From VRUE01 sp963812335 (GTDB taxonomy: Bacteria; Actinomycetota; Thermoleophilia; Solirubrobacterales; 70-9): 64,000 nt of DNA. Shown here one piece after another: positions 25,291 through 33,086 of this stretch. The stretch's first letter is position 1, and each line of letters opens with the position of its first letter. The position numbers and the translations under genes are program-made. The stretch covers positions 1 to 64,000 of the forward strand of contig CAWEUU010000006.1 in NCBI GenBank assembly GCA_963812335.1, in the 5' to 3' direction. Under the pieces are notes generated by a model. That model did no database searches. It saw nothing but the letters and a program-made list of their open reading frames with translations, and was not told the DNA's origin.

Positions 25291-26724
25291 TCAGCGCCGC
25301 GAGCGGATCACGACGCGGGCGCCGCGCGAGGGGATCATCGTCACGTTGCGGTGCACGGCGCGCTCGGGGGCGGGGTCGTCGGCTTCGAGGTCGAGACGGC
25401 GGGCCATCGCCTCGAGTACGACGCGCTGCTCGGCCATCGCCAGTGCGGCGCCGAGGCAGCGGCGGATGCCGCCGCCGAAGGGGATCCACTCGTAGGTGCC
25501 GGGCTTGCGGCCGCCGAGCCAGCGCTCGGGGCGGAACTCGAAGGGCTCGGGGTAGAGGTCCTCGCGGTGGTGGACGAGCAGGATGCTCATCGTCAGCGGC
25601 GTCTCGGCCGGCACCGCGTAGGCGCCGACCCGCCACGGGACCTTGACCCGGCGCCCGATGATCGGGATCACCGGACGCGAGCGCATCGTCTCTACGATTG
25701 TCGCCTCGATCCGGTCCTCGGCGTCGCCCTCGCCGCGCACGGTGTCGAGCAGCGCATTGTGGGCGGCGGGGTTGCGGACCAGGCGCTCCCAGGCCCAGGC
25801 GAGCGAGTTGGCGGTCGTCTCGTGGCCGGCGAGGACGAGGGTGAGCAGCTCGTCGCGCAGTTCTTTGTCGCTCATCGCCTCGCCCTCCTCGGTGCGCGCC
25901 TGCAGGAGCAGCGAGAGGATGTCGCGGCGATCTTCCAGGTCGTCGGCGCTGCGCCGCTGCTCGATCACCGCGTAGGTCGCGCGGTCAAGCAGGTCGAGGC
26001 CGGTCTTCATCAACCCGATCGGCTCCTCGCGGTTGAGGTTGATCAGTTCGCTCACCTGTGCCAGCGGCCAGGTCGAGGCGTTGACCAGGCGCCGGGTCAT
26101 CTGGCGCAGGCGGTGCTCGCGGGTGCCGCGCTCGGGCTTGCCCTCGATGCCGAAGATCCCGGCCATGATCACGTCGAGCGTGATCGCCTGCATGCGCGGC
26201 GCCAGGGCGATCGGCGTGCCGAGCGGCCAGCTGTCGATCTCACGCTCGGCGGCGTCGGCAATCAGCTGCGTGTACTGCTCGATCGCCTCGCCGTGGAAGG
26301 GCGGCAGCAGCAGTTTGCGCTGGCGCATATGGCGCGGGCCGACCGCGGTGAGGACGGAGTTGGGGCCGACGACCGGGCGCAGCGGCGACTCGCCGGTCAG
26401 CGAGGGCGCCTGCTCGGGCTTGGCGGTGAACAGCGAGCGAACGTGGTCGGGGTGGCTGGTGATCACCGGTCCGGGGCCGGGCAGCGCGCCGCGCATACGG
26501 AAGACCTCGCCGAGCTCGCGGCGGGCGCGGAAGACGAACTCGATCTGGCGCTGGTTGAAGCGCAGGGTCTGCAGCAGCCGCGGCTGCATGATCGCCGGCG
26601 GCTCCGGCAGGGTCGCCGCCTCGGCCGGCTCGATCGGCCCGGCGGGGGAGGGCGGCGCCTCGCCGACCAAGCCCGCGGCGCTCGCGTCCTCTGGCTCTGC
26701 GACGGGATCGGCAAGCTGCGTCAT
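25291..26724 (-). CDS. Cytochrome P450
   Basis: A 477-residue P450. The oxygen-activating I-helix is LVLAGHETTANSLAWAW, the K-helix ExxR is ETMRSRP, the meander is FRPERWLGG, and the heme loop is FGGGIRRCLGAALAMAEQ with the Cys ligand. The first about 50 residues are a Pro/Ala-rich extension without a membrane helix, so the enzyme should be soluble. ATG 26724 is used; earlier in-frame codons would cross the divergent pyruvate kinase start region. TAACAC 7 nt upstream may be its -10. Redox partners are not adjacent, although a 7Fe ferredoxin is encoded at 12.3 kb. Confidence 0.95.
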   Translation of the reverse strand: MTQLADPVAEPEDASAAGLVGEAPPSPAGPIEPAEAATLPEPPAIMQPRLLQTLRFNQRQIEFVFRARRELGEVFRMRGALPGPGPVITSHPDHVRSLFTAKPEQAPSLTGESPLRPVVGPNSVLTAVGPRHMRQRKLLLPPFHGEAIEQYTQLIADAAEREIDSWPLGTPIALAPRMQAITLDVIMAGIFGIEGKPERGTREHRLRQMTRRLVNASTWPLAQVSELINLNREEPIGLMKTGLDLLDRATYAVIEQRRSADDLEDRRDILSLLLQARTEEGEAMSDKELRDELLTLVLAGHETTANSLAWAWERLVRNPAAHNALLDTVRGEGDAEDRIEATIVETMRSRPVIPIIGRRVKVPWRVGAYAVPAETPLTMSILLVHHREDLYPEPFEFRPERWLGGRKPGTYEWIPFGGGIRRCLGAALAMAEQRVVLEAMARRLDLEADDPAPERAVHRNVTMIPSRGARVVIRSRR

Positions 26725-26782
26725 CCGCTCAGTGTTACACAGATCGATGTCATATTCACCAGCCTCTACAGTCACGTGACGT

Positions 26783-28195
26783 ATGCACGGCAGGCGGACC
26801 AAGATCATCGCAACGGTCGGCCCGGCCAGCTGGGGCGATGACGTGCTGTCGCGCCTGATCGAGGCCGGCGCCGACGTCTTCCGGCTCAACTTCTCCCACG
26901 CCGACCGCGAGCGGCACGCCCTGACGATCGCCTCGATTCGGGCGGCGGCCGAGCGCGCCGGGCGCGAGGTCGCGGTGCTCGGCGACCTGCCGGGTCCGAA
27001 GCTGAGGATCGGCTCGCTGCGCGACGACGTCGCCGAGCTCGAGACCGGGATGCACGTGAAGCTGACCCCGGAGCAGATCGAGGGGGACCGGGGGACGATC
27101 CCGGTCGACTGGGCCGGGGTCGGCGACCTGCGCGAGGACGAAGTCGTCTACCTGGCCGATGGCTCGATCCGGCTGCGCGTGCGCGAGCCCGAAGACGGTG
27201 GCGTCGACGCCGAGGTCGAGGTCGGCGGCACTCTCTCTTCGCACAAGGGGATGAACATCCCCGGCGCCAGCGTCCGCGCCGCCACCGAGGGCGACCTCGG
27301 TTGGGTCGAGTTTGCGGTCGAGCAGGGGCTCGACCTGATCGCGATGTCGTTCGTCTCCGCCGCCTCCGACCTCGAGCCGGTCCGCGAGCGCCTGCGCGAG
27401 CTCGACTCCGACATCCCGCTGATCGCCAAGATCGAGAAGCAGGGCGCGGCCGAGAACGCCGAGGAAATCGTCGCCGCGGCGAGCGGCGGGATCATGGTCG
27501 CGCGTGGCGACCTCGGCATCGAGCTGCCGCTGGAGCAGCTGCCGGTCGTGCAGAAGCGGCTGATCCGGGCGGCGGGGCAGCGTTCCAAGCCGGCGATCAC
27601 GGCGACGCAGATGCTCGCCTCGATGGTGACCGCGCGGCGCCCGACCCGGGCCGAGGTGACCGATGTCGCCAACGCGATCTTCGACGGCACCGACGCGGTG
27701 ATGCTCTCCGAGGAGACGGCGGTCGGCCACCACCCGGTCGAGGCGGTGCGGACGATGGACCGGATCGCCCGCGCGACCGAGCCGGACCTGCCCTACGGCG
27801 AGTGGCTGTTCGCCCGCACCGACCAGGCCACCCAGGATGTCGCCGACTCGGTCGCCCAGAGCGCGGTCGGCGCCGTCTACCGGCTCGGGCTGGCGGCGCT
27901 GGTCGTGCCGACGACAAGCGGGCGCAGCGCCCGCCTCGTCTCCGCCCACCGACCCGACGTTCCGGTACTGGCGATCTCGCCTCGGATCGAGACGGTGCGG
28001 CGGCTCAACCTGCTCTTCGGCATCACCGCGATCGTCAGCGACCATGAGGAGGAGGTGCGCGACCTGCTCGACGACTGCGCCTCACTCGCCGTCCGCCACG
28101 GCATCGCCAAGTCGGGTGACCTGGTGGCGATCGTGGCGGGCATGCCGGACCAGGAGTTGGGAACCAACTTGTTCGAGGTGCATCGCGTGCCTTGA
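26783..28195 (+). CDS. pyk: Pyruvate kinase
   Basis: A 470-residue glycolytic enzyme making pyruvate and ATP from phosphoenolpyruvate and ADP. Landmarks: RRTKIIATVGPAS and ADVFRLNFSHAD at the N-terminus, PLIAKIEKQGAAEN with the catalytic Lys, and GGIMVARGDLGIELPLEQLP. The C-terminal allosteric domain runs from about residue 350. It is divergent from the P450, with 58 nt between starts. TACAGT 10 nt upstream is a possible -10. It ends before a strong hairpin terminator. Confidence 0.96.
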   Translation: MHGRRTKIIATVGPASWGDDVLSRLIEAGADVFRLNFSHADRERHALTIASIRAAAERAGREVAVLGDLPGPKLRIGSLRDDVAELETGMHVKLTPEQIEGDRGTIPVDWAGVGDLREDEVVYLADGSIRLRVREPEDGGVDAEVEVGGTLSSHKGMNIPGASVRAATEGDLGWVEFAVEQGLDLIAMSFVSAASDLEPVRERLRELDSDIPLIAKIEKQGAAENAEEIVAAASGGIMVARGDLGIELPLEQLPVVQKRLIRAAGQRSKPAITATQMLASMVTARRPTRAEVTDVANAIFDGTDAVMLSEETAVGHHPVEAVRTMDRIARATEPDLPYGEWLFARTDQATQDVADSVAQSAVGAVYRLGLAALVVPTTSGRSARLVSAHRPDVPVLAISPRIETVRRLNLLFGITAIVSDHEEEVRDLLDDCASLAVRHGIAKSGDLVAIVAGMPDQELGTNLFEVHRVP

Positions 28196-28229
28196 GGCGC
28201 CCCGGGTACCGGCGCGCTACGGCGTCATG

Positions 28230-28261
28230 GGGAGCCGAAAGGCAGAAGCCTTCCGGCTCCC
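28230..28261 (+). terminator. Terminator of the pyruvate kinase gene
   Basis: GGGAGCCG-a-AAGGC-agaa-GCCTT-c-CGGCTCCC forms an 8+5-bp stem with one A/C mismatch and a 4-nt loop, followed by the T-rich TCTTCCTTGT. It lies 35 nt after the stop codon. Confidence 0.85.
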
Positions 28262-28311
28262 TCTTCCTTGTATCGCTTGGTCCCGGAACGCCTCAAGGCA
28301 CGCGGGTACGT

Positions 28312-29091
28312 ATGTTTCGTCGAATGGTTCGACTGGAGCGTGACGGCGGCCTTGCAGTTGCGACGTTCGACAGCCCGCCGCTCAACCTCTTCAACTCGCA
28401 GTTGTTCGCGGACCTGCAGGCGGTCGTCGCGGCGGTCGAGGCCGAGCCGCCGCGGGCGCTGCTCTTCCGTGCCGAGGGTCGTGCGGTCTCCGGCGGCGTC
28501 GACGTGCACGAGTTCGAGGGGCTGACGCCCGAGCAGGGCAGCGCCCTCTGGGACGAGCTGATCGGCACGGTCGAGCGGGTCGAAGCGCTGCCGCTGCCGG
28601 TCGTATTCGCCGCCCACGCGCTGACCCTGACCGCGGCCTTCGAGCTGGCGCTTGGCTGCGACCTGATCCTCGCCGCGCGTTCGGCCCAGTTCGGCCTGGT
28701 CGAGAAAGTCGTCGGCCTGACTCCGTCGATGGGCGGCACGCAACGACTCGCCGAGCGCGCCGGCAGCGGCCGCGCCCGCCACTTCGTAATGGACGGCGGC
28801 CTCTTCAGTGCCGAGACGATGGAGCGCTGGGGCGTCGTCAACCTGCTGTTCGACGACGAGGGTTTCGACGAGCGCGCCCGTGCCTACGCGGCCGAGCTCG
28901 CCGCCGGCCCGACCATGGCTCACGCGATGACCAAGCACATCCTGCGCCGCTTCCGCGAGGGCGGCATCCCGGCGGCCGACCGCGCCGTGCGCGAGGACGC
29001 CGCCGACCTCTTCGCCACCGAGGACCTGCAGAACGCGGTCAAGACTTTCCTCGAGCGGGGCCCCGGCCACGCGAAGTTCGAGGGCCGCTAG
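28312..29091 (+). CDS. Enoyl-CoA hydratase/isomerase (crotonase) family protein
   Basis: About 259 residues of the crotonase fold. The oxyanion-hole segments are RAEGRAVSGGVDVHEFEG and HALTLTAAFELALGCDLILAA; the latter replaces the usual G(G)G by TLTAA, and the catalytic Glu positions read VEKVVGLTPSMGGTQRLAE. Activity on an acyl-CoA is likely but the exact reaction is open. The start may be ATG 28312 or ATG 28324; neither has a strong ribosome-binding site. It stands alone between the pyk terminator and tRNA-Arg. Confidence 0.85.
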   Translation: MFRRMVRLERDGGLAVATFDSPPLNLFNSQLFADLQAVVAAVEAEPPRALLFRAEGRAVSGGVDVHEFEGLTPEQGSALWDELIGTVERVEALPLPVVFAAHALTLTAAFELALGCDLILAARSAQFGLVEKVVGLTPSMGGTQRLAERAGSGRARHFVMDGGLFSAETMERWGVVNLLFDDEGFDERARAYAAELAAGPTMAHAMTKHILRRFREGGIPAADRAVREDAADLFATEDLQNAVKTFLERGPGHAKFEGR

Positions 29092-29183
29092 GCCAATGGC
29101 GGCGAGCATATGGCCGCGAACGAGCCCTAGAATCCCCAACCCAGCGCCTCGGCTCCCCACGGAGCGCCGATCGCGCCGGCCAA

Positions 29184-29257
29184 GCGCCCGTAGCTCAGTT
29201 GGATAGAGCGTCGGTCTACGAAACCGAAGGTCACAGGTTCGAATCCTGTCGGGCGCG
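29184..29257 (+). tRNA. tRNA-Arg(ACG)
   Basis: A complete 74-nt tRNA: acceptor GCGCCCG/CGGGCGC, anticodon stem UCGGU/ACCGA around CUACGAA (anticodon ACG), T arm CACAGGUUCGAAUCCUGU-type, discriminator G, no encoded CCA. Its 3' two thirds are duplicated at 53007-53055, making it the probable integration site of the island. Confidence 0.96.
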
Positions 29258-29258
29258 T
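29210..29258 (+). repeat. Left attachment-site repeat (attL), within tRNA-Arg
   Basis: A 49-bp sequence from the anticodon stem to one base past the tRNA 3' end, identical to 53007-53055. Identity stops sharply at both ends (c/g before, t/g after). Confidence 0.75.
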
Positions 29259-29333
29259 TCCTTCGCATCCATCCTGTAGAGCGGGATCTGGCATCGGAAG
29301 TACGTTTGCGACCATCCGGCATTGCGCGCAGCC

Positions 29334-29363
29334 AAAGGTCAGTAGAGGTCAGCAAAAGTCAGC
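29334..29363 (+). repeat. Three tandem 10-bp direct repeats just inside the left island end
   Basis: AAAGGTCAGT, AGAGGTCAGC and AAAAGTCAGC follow one another with a period of exactly 10 bp (one DNA turn), 76 bp inside the left repeat. Such arrays resemble arm-type recombinase or accessory-protein sites. The surrounding 29258-29531 contains no gene. Confidence 0.5.
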
Positions 29364-29531
29364 AAAGGGCTGTTTTCGGGCCCTCTCCTTCCCTTCACCT
29401 TCCCTTTGAGCAGCGGGGGCGAACAGGGCCCATGGCGTTGGCGCGACCGGTCCGTGGCGGGAAAATGCGCGAAGTCGGTGGAGCAGTCACCCGTCGGGTA
29501 TCGCCTTCGGCCTTGTCATAGTTGTCGCGTC

Positions 29532-30566
29532 GTGCTGCTCGTCCGCTGGCAAACGTCCCGCCTCCCGCGCCTGGTTCGTCGCGGTACCCCGAATGCGCTG
29601 ACGCTAGTTCTCGTGCCACTGGTCTTGAGTCTTGGGCTTGGTGCCTGCGGGAGCCAAGAGAGAACCGAGGAAAAGGCTGGCGCCGCGATGAAGACGCTGA
29701 AGCGAGAAGTGCGGAAACGCAAGGTCGCCCGTCTCGAAGAGCGGGTCGCCCGCCTGAAGCAACAGCGGCGCAAGCACTCGAACGGGGCCAGCGGCGAATC
29801 TTCCTCTCCGGTGAGCCACCCACAATCGGTGCCGCTGGGCTCGCTGGTGGGTTCGGTGGACGGGGAGGTTGGGGTAACCCTCGGGGCAGTGGGAGGGGCC
29901 CCCGCCGTCGTTGGCGGGACGCTCAACAGCGGCTCGGCCTGGTCGACGATCAAGGTACCGATTGTGCTGCGCGTACTCGCCGACGCCAGGGGCCCCGACG
30001 GGCTCAGCGCACGCCAGAGCGAACTTGCCGAACGGGCGATCACCGTCTCCGACAACGAGGCCGCCGCCGAGCTCTTCGAAGGCCTCGAGCGCTCGCACGG
30101 GGGGCTGAGCGGCGCTTCGGCCGCGACGACCGAAGTGCTGCGCGAAGGGGGGGACTCGAGCACCTCGGTGTCGACGGTCGGCCGCGGTTCCTTTTCGACC
30201 TACGGACAGACGGAGTGGTCCCTGCCCGAACAGCACCGCTTCATGTCCTCCCTGGTGGCGGGATGCGTCGGTAGCGGCGCCTCGCGTCGCTACGTGCTGG
30301 ACCTGATGAGTCGCAACGCCGACGTCTGGGGCTTTGGTGCGCTTGGCCTGCCGGCCGCCTGGAAGGGCGGCTGGGGCCCCGGCGTCGACGGCCGCTATCT
30401 GGTGCGCCAGGTGGGCGAGGTCGAAGTTGACGGCCGCCCCATCGTCGCGACGGTCGCCGCGATCGCCTCCGACGGGCAGTTCGAGTCCGCCCAGGAGATC
30501 GCCACGCAGGCAGCCCAGTGGGTGGTCGACCACGCCGGGCTGGCCGGGGCGCCGTCGGGGTGCTGA
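29532..30566 (+). CDS. Lipoprotein serine hydrolase, class A beta-lactamase-like
   Basis: A 344-residue predicted lipoprotein: hydrophobic segment with lipobox GLGAC, then a basic coiled-coil stretch (TLKREVRKRKVARLEERVAR), a Ser-rich linker and a beta-lactamase-fold domain from about residue 95. The active-site SxxK is STIK in 'GSAWSTIKVPIVLRVLA', and the SDN motif is present in 'ITVSDNEAAAELFE'. The third motif (KTG) appears as KGG in 'AAWKGGWGPG'. It could be a penicillin-binding-type peptidase or a beta-lactamase anchored outside the membrane. GTG 29532 is the best start before the signal; no good ribosome-binding site is seen. It is the first gene inside the island. Confidence 0.75.
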   Translation: MLLVRWQTSRLPRLVRRGTPNALTLVLVPLVLSLGLGACGSQERTEEKAGAAMKTLKREVRKRKVARLEERVARLKQQRRKHSNGASGESSSPVSHPQSVPLGSLVGSVDGEVGVTLGAVGGAPAVVGGTLNSGSAWSTIKVPIVLRVLADARGPDGLSARQSELAERAITVSDNEAAAELFEGLERSHGGLSGASAATTEVLREGGDSSTSVSTVGRGSFSTYGQTEWSLPEQHRFMSSLVAGCVGSGASRRYVLDLMSRNADVWGFGALGLPAAWKGGWGPGVDGRYLVRQVGEVEVDGRPIVATVAAIASDGQFESAQEIATQAAQWVVDHAGLAGAPSGC

Positions 30567-30585
30567 GGGGGAGGGGCGCGCGAGC

Positions 30586-32451
30586 CTAGATGCCGCGGAC
30601 GGTCCACCTGGGCTGGCCGGGCAGCGGCTCAAAGCAACAGAACGTCCCCGTGCGTACGGCTGAGCTCAGCTGGGCGCCGATCGCCTCGTCGTTCTCCGCG
30701 ATGCGGTCGAGGATGTGGCGGATCGCCCGGGTCACGTTGACCCGGGCGCGCTCGGCCTCCGAGCCAGCCTTGCGGTCGCGACCCCCTAATCCGACCGCGG
30801 CCGCCAGCTCCCTGCCGATGAACTCCAGCTCCTCGCGGGCCTGCGCGGCGCGCTCGGGGTCGTTGAATTCCTCGGCCTCGGTGACCGTTTCCTCCAGCTC
30901 CTCCACCCTGGCGCGGTACTCGCGCTTCGCGGTCTCATCGAGAACCGGCCCGGCATCGGAGCCCGCCCCCTGGACGTTCAGCTCCGCCACGGCCGCGGCC
31001 CTGCGCGAGGGCGCCGCGACGCCCACCGGGCCGCCCTGCAGGTCCATGGCGTGCATCTCTACCCCTGGCGAGGCGACGAGCCGGGCGAGGTAGCGAATCC
31101 CTTTGCGGTCCCTAATCGTCATCTCGGCGGCGCCGAGCCGTATCGCCCAGTGGTCGCCGAGGCTCTCGAGGACGCCGGCGGCGCCCTCGCTCGGCGCGCC
31201 CGCACCGGCGGGTCCCGGCGCGGCGATGCGCTCTTTGAGCACTGCTCGCTCCGCCTCGCCGAGACCGTCGCGCAGCGCGCGGCGGACTACGGGGTGCGAG
31301 AAACGAAGCTCCTTCCCGGTGGCATCGGCCTGCACCAGCGCGGCGCGCTCGGCCGAGCCCCAGATCCGGGCCTGCTCAACCCGCTCGCCCCCGAGGGCGC
31401 GGCCGATCAGTTCGGGGTCGAAGCTCTCCTCGCAGAGCGCTGCCATCGTCAGCGCCTCCCCGGCGCTGTCTCCCGCGTTGCGGACTCGCTGGGCGATCGT
31501 GTCTGCGAGAACAGGCGTCAGGGGGGCTGAGTCGACCTCCGCCAGCAGACGCCAGCGTCCCTCTACCTCAGCCAGGCCCCCGGAGGCCAGCAGAGAGCGG
31601 ACCAACTCCGCTGTGAACAGGGGGTTGCCGTTGGTCTCGCGCCGCAGCGCGGTGGCCAACTCACCGTCGTGGCCGTGCTGGCCGCGGCCGGCCAGGTCGG
31701 TGAGCATGGAGAGTGTCTCGGCGTCGGAGAGTCCGGCCAGCTCGATCCGCGAGAAGCCGGGCTCGCGCCCGAGCTGGGCGACCGTTCGCGAGAGACTGCT
31801 GTCGGGGGCGAGGTCGGTGGGCCTGTAGGTGGCGAGGATCAACCCTTCGAACTCGCCGCGGCCGCCGAGCAGGTACTGGAGCATCAGCAGGGTGCTCTCG
31901 TCGGCCCAATGCAGGTCGTCGAGGACGAGGACGAGCGGGGTCTCGCGGGAGACGAGCCGTAGCAGCGAGAGGGCGGCTTTGAAGAGGGCGAACTGCTCGG
32001 AGGCAGGGGAATCCTTGCGGTAGGTCGATCCCCGGAGGCGGTCGCTTGCCTCGGGCACGAGCCTGGCGAGCTCGGAAAGCTCGCGGGGGGCGGCGGCAAG
32101 CGTCTCCTGGGTGGTGTGCTCAAGGCAGTGTCCGAAGGCCTCGACGAACGGCAGGTACGGTTTCGCCAGCCTGTCGCGTGTGCGCCCGAACAAGACCGAG
32201 GCGCCCCTGGAATGGGCCTCGCCCGCGAACTCGGAGACGAGCCGCGTCTTGCCTATCCCCGGCTCGCCCCCTATCAAGACGAAGCGCCTGCCCTCGCGGG
32301 CCTTGTCGAGCTCGCGCCGGAGGGCTTCGAGCTCGGCGTCGCGGCCGGTCATCGGCCACTCCCAGCGGTCGGCCTGCAGCGGTGCGGGTAGCGGCAGCGG
32401 GGAGATTCCCGCGGCGGCGGTTTCGGCACCCGGTTCGTCGGTCCGACTCAT
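30586..32451 (-). CDS. AAA+ ATPase signalling protein (MalT/LuxR-like ATPase without HTH)
   Basis: About 621 residues. WPMTGRDAELEALRREL is the typical lead to an AAA_16/STAND ATPase with Walker A LIGGEPGIGKTRLVSEF and Walker B LVLVLDDLHWAD; a sensor-like RRETNGNPLFTAELVRSL follows. The C-terminal 180 residues contain a coiled-coil (EELEETVTEAEEFNDPERAAQ) and a segment ending RAIRHILDRIAENDEAIG..TGTFCCFEP. I recall that segment from cyclase- and kinase-linked ATPases of actinobacteria and myxobacteria. No LuxR DNA-binding domain is present. The gene is divergent from the lipoprotein/ABC operon, with a GAACATCGTTC palindrome between. Confidence 0.75.
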   Translation of the reverse strand: MSRTDEPGAETAAAGISPLPLPAPLQADRWEWPMTGRDAELEALRRELDKAREGRRFVLIGGEPGIGKTRLVSEFAGEAHSRGASVLFGRTRDRLAKPYLPFVEAFGHCLEHTTQETLAAAPRELSELARLVPEASDRLRGSTYRKDSPASEQFALFKAALSLLRLVSRETPLVLVLDDLHWADESTLLMLQYLLGGRGEFEGLILATYRPTDLAPDSSLSRTVAQLGREPGFSRIELAGLSDAETLSMLTDLAGRGQHGHDGELATALRRETNGNPLFTAELVRSLLASGGLAEVEGRWRLLAEVDSAPLTPVLADTIAQRVRNAGDSAGEALTMAALCEESFDPELIGRALGGERVEQARIWGSAERAALVQADATGKELRFSHPVVRRALRDGLGEAERAVLKERIAAPGPAGAGAPSEGAAGVLESLGDHWAIRLGAAEMTIRDRKGIRYLARLVASPGVEMHAMDLQGGPVGVAAPSRRAAAVAELNVQGAGSDAGPVLDETAKREYRARVEELEETVTEAEEFNDPERAAQAREELEFIGRELAAAVGLGGRDRKAGSEAERARVNVTRAIRHILDRIAENDEAIGAQLSSAVRTGTFCCFEPLPGQPRWTVRGI

Positions 32452-32485
32452 CCCATCGCATTGAACCACGCGTGGCTCGGTCACC

Positions 32486-32496
32486 GAACATCGTTC
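32486..32496. promoter_or_regulatory. GAACATCGTTC palindrome, copy 1 (between divergent AAA+ and lipoprotein genes)
   Basis: An exact copy of the 11-bp dyad GAAC-ATC-GTTC lies 35 bp upstream of the AAA+ gene start and 114 bp upstream of the lipoprotein start. GAACG also follows at the same distance as in other copies. No clear -10 adjoins this copy. Confidence 0.5.
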
Positions 32497-32558
32497 AGCC
32501 GATACGAACGCATCCTGGCTGACGGGCCGCACGCGCCGGTAAACGAGACTGAGGAATC

Positions 32559-32583
32559 GACCATGTTTCGGCTAGATTGCAGG
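32559..32583 (+). promoter_or_regulatory. Degenerate copy of the island promoter element (TTTC-GGC-TAGATT)
   Basis: Aligned over 25 bp with the element at 37471, it matches at about 19 of 25 positions, with identical GCTAGATTG. TAGATT (32573-32578) would be the -10, 31 bp before the lipoprotein start at 32610. Confidence 0.55.
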
Positions 32584-32609
32584 CTGTACTGCGACACGAA
32601 GGGGACAGG

Positions 32610-33083
32610 GTGAATTCGAGGCGCTTTTCGATCATTGCCTTATTGGGCATCGTGCTTGCGGCCGGCGGCCTGGCCGCCTGCGGCGGCTCTGGCGACGCGA
32701 GCGAAGCCGAACTGGACCGGGCGCGTGCGGAAGCAGCCGAACAGGCCCGCCAATCGGAGCGGATCCACCAGCTGCAAAAGGAAGTGAAGGACCTCGACGG
32801 CAACGGAAGAGGTGGAGGCTCGGCAAGCTCCGGCTCCTCGGCTGGCAGCGGCGGCGGGTCGGTCCCTACCAGCGGCACCAACTCCTGCGGCAACGGAGTG
32901 TCGGTCGGGCCCAACACCACCTGCCCGTTCGCGTTCAACGTGGCCGATGCCTACCGGAGCAGTGGCTCCAACGTGGTCGACGTCTACAGCCCGGTGACCG
33001 GGAAGACGTACACGATGACCTGCAGCAGCGGTTCCCCTCACGTTTGCACTGGTGGCAACGACGCCTCGGTCTACTTTCCGTAG
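32610..33083 (+). CDS. Small lipoprotein with coiled coil
   Basis: A 157-residue lipoprotein: signal helix SIIALLGIVLAAGGLAAC with lipobox LAAC, a charged coiled coil (EAELDRARAEAAEQARQSER), a Gly/Ser-rich linker, and a C-terminal Cys-containing domain of about 60 residues (SCGNGVSVGPNTTCPFAFNV...YTMTCSS..HVCTGG). GTG 32610 is preceded by AAGGGG. It ends 3 nt before the start of the FHA-ABC exporter, so the two are co-translated and the lipoprotein is probably an external partner of the exporter (inference). Confidence 0.72.
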   Translation: MNSRRFSIIALLGIVLAAGGLAACGGSGDASEAELDRARAEAAEQARQSERIHQLQKEVKDLDGNGRGGGSASSGSSAGSGGGSVPTSGTNSCGNGVSVGPNTTCPFAFNVADAYRSSGSNVVDVYSPVTGKTYTMTCSSGSPHVCTGGNDASVYFP

Positions 33084-33086
33084 CGC

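Noticed and set aside
28841..29355. Minus-strand frame containing RIRTCDLRFRRPT
   Set aside because: This peptide is the well-known false translation of the antisense strand of a tRNA gene; the same occurs near 53030 because of the tRNA fragment.
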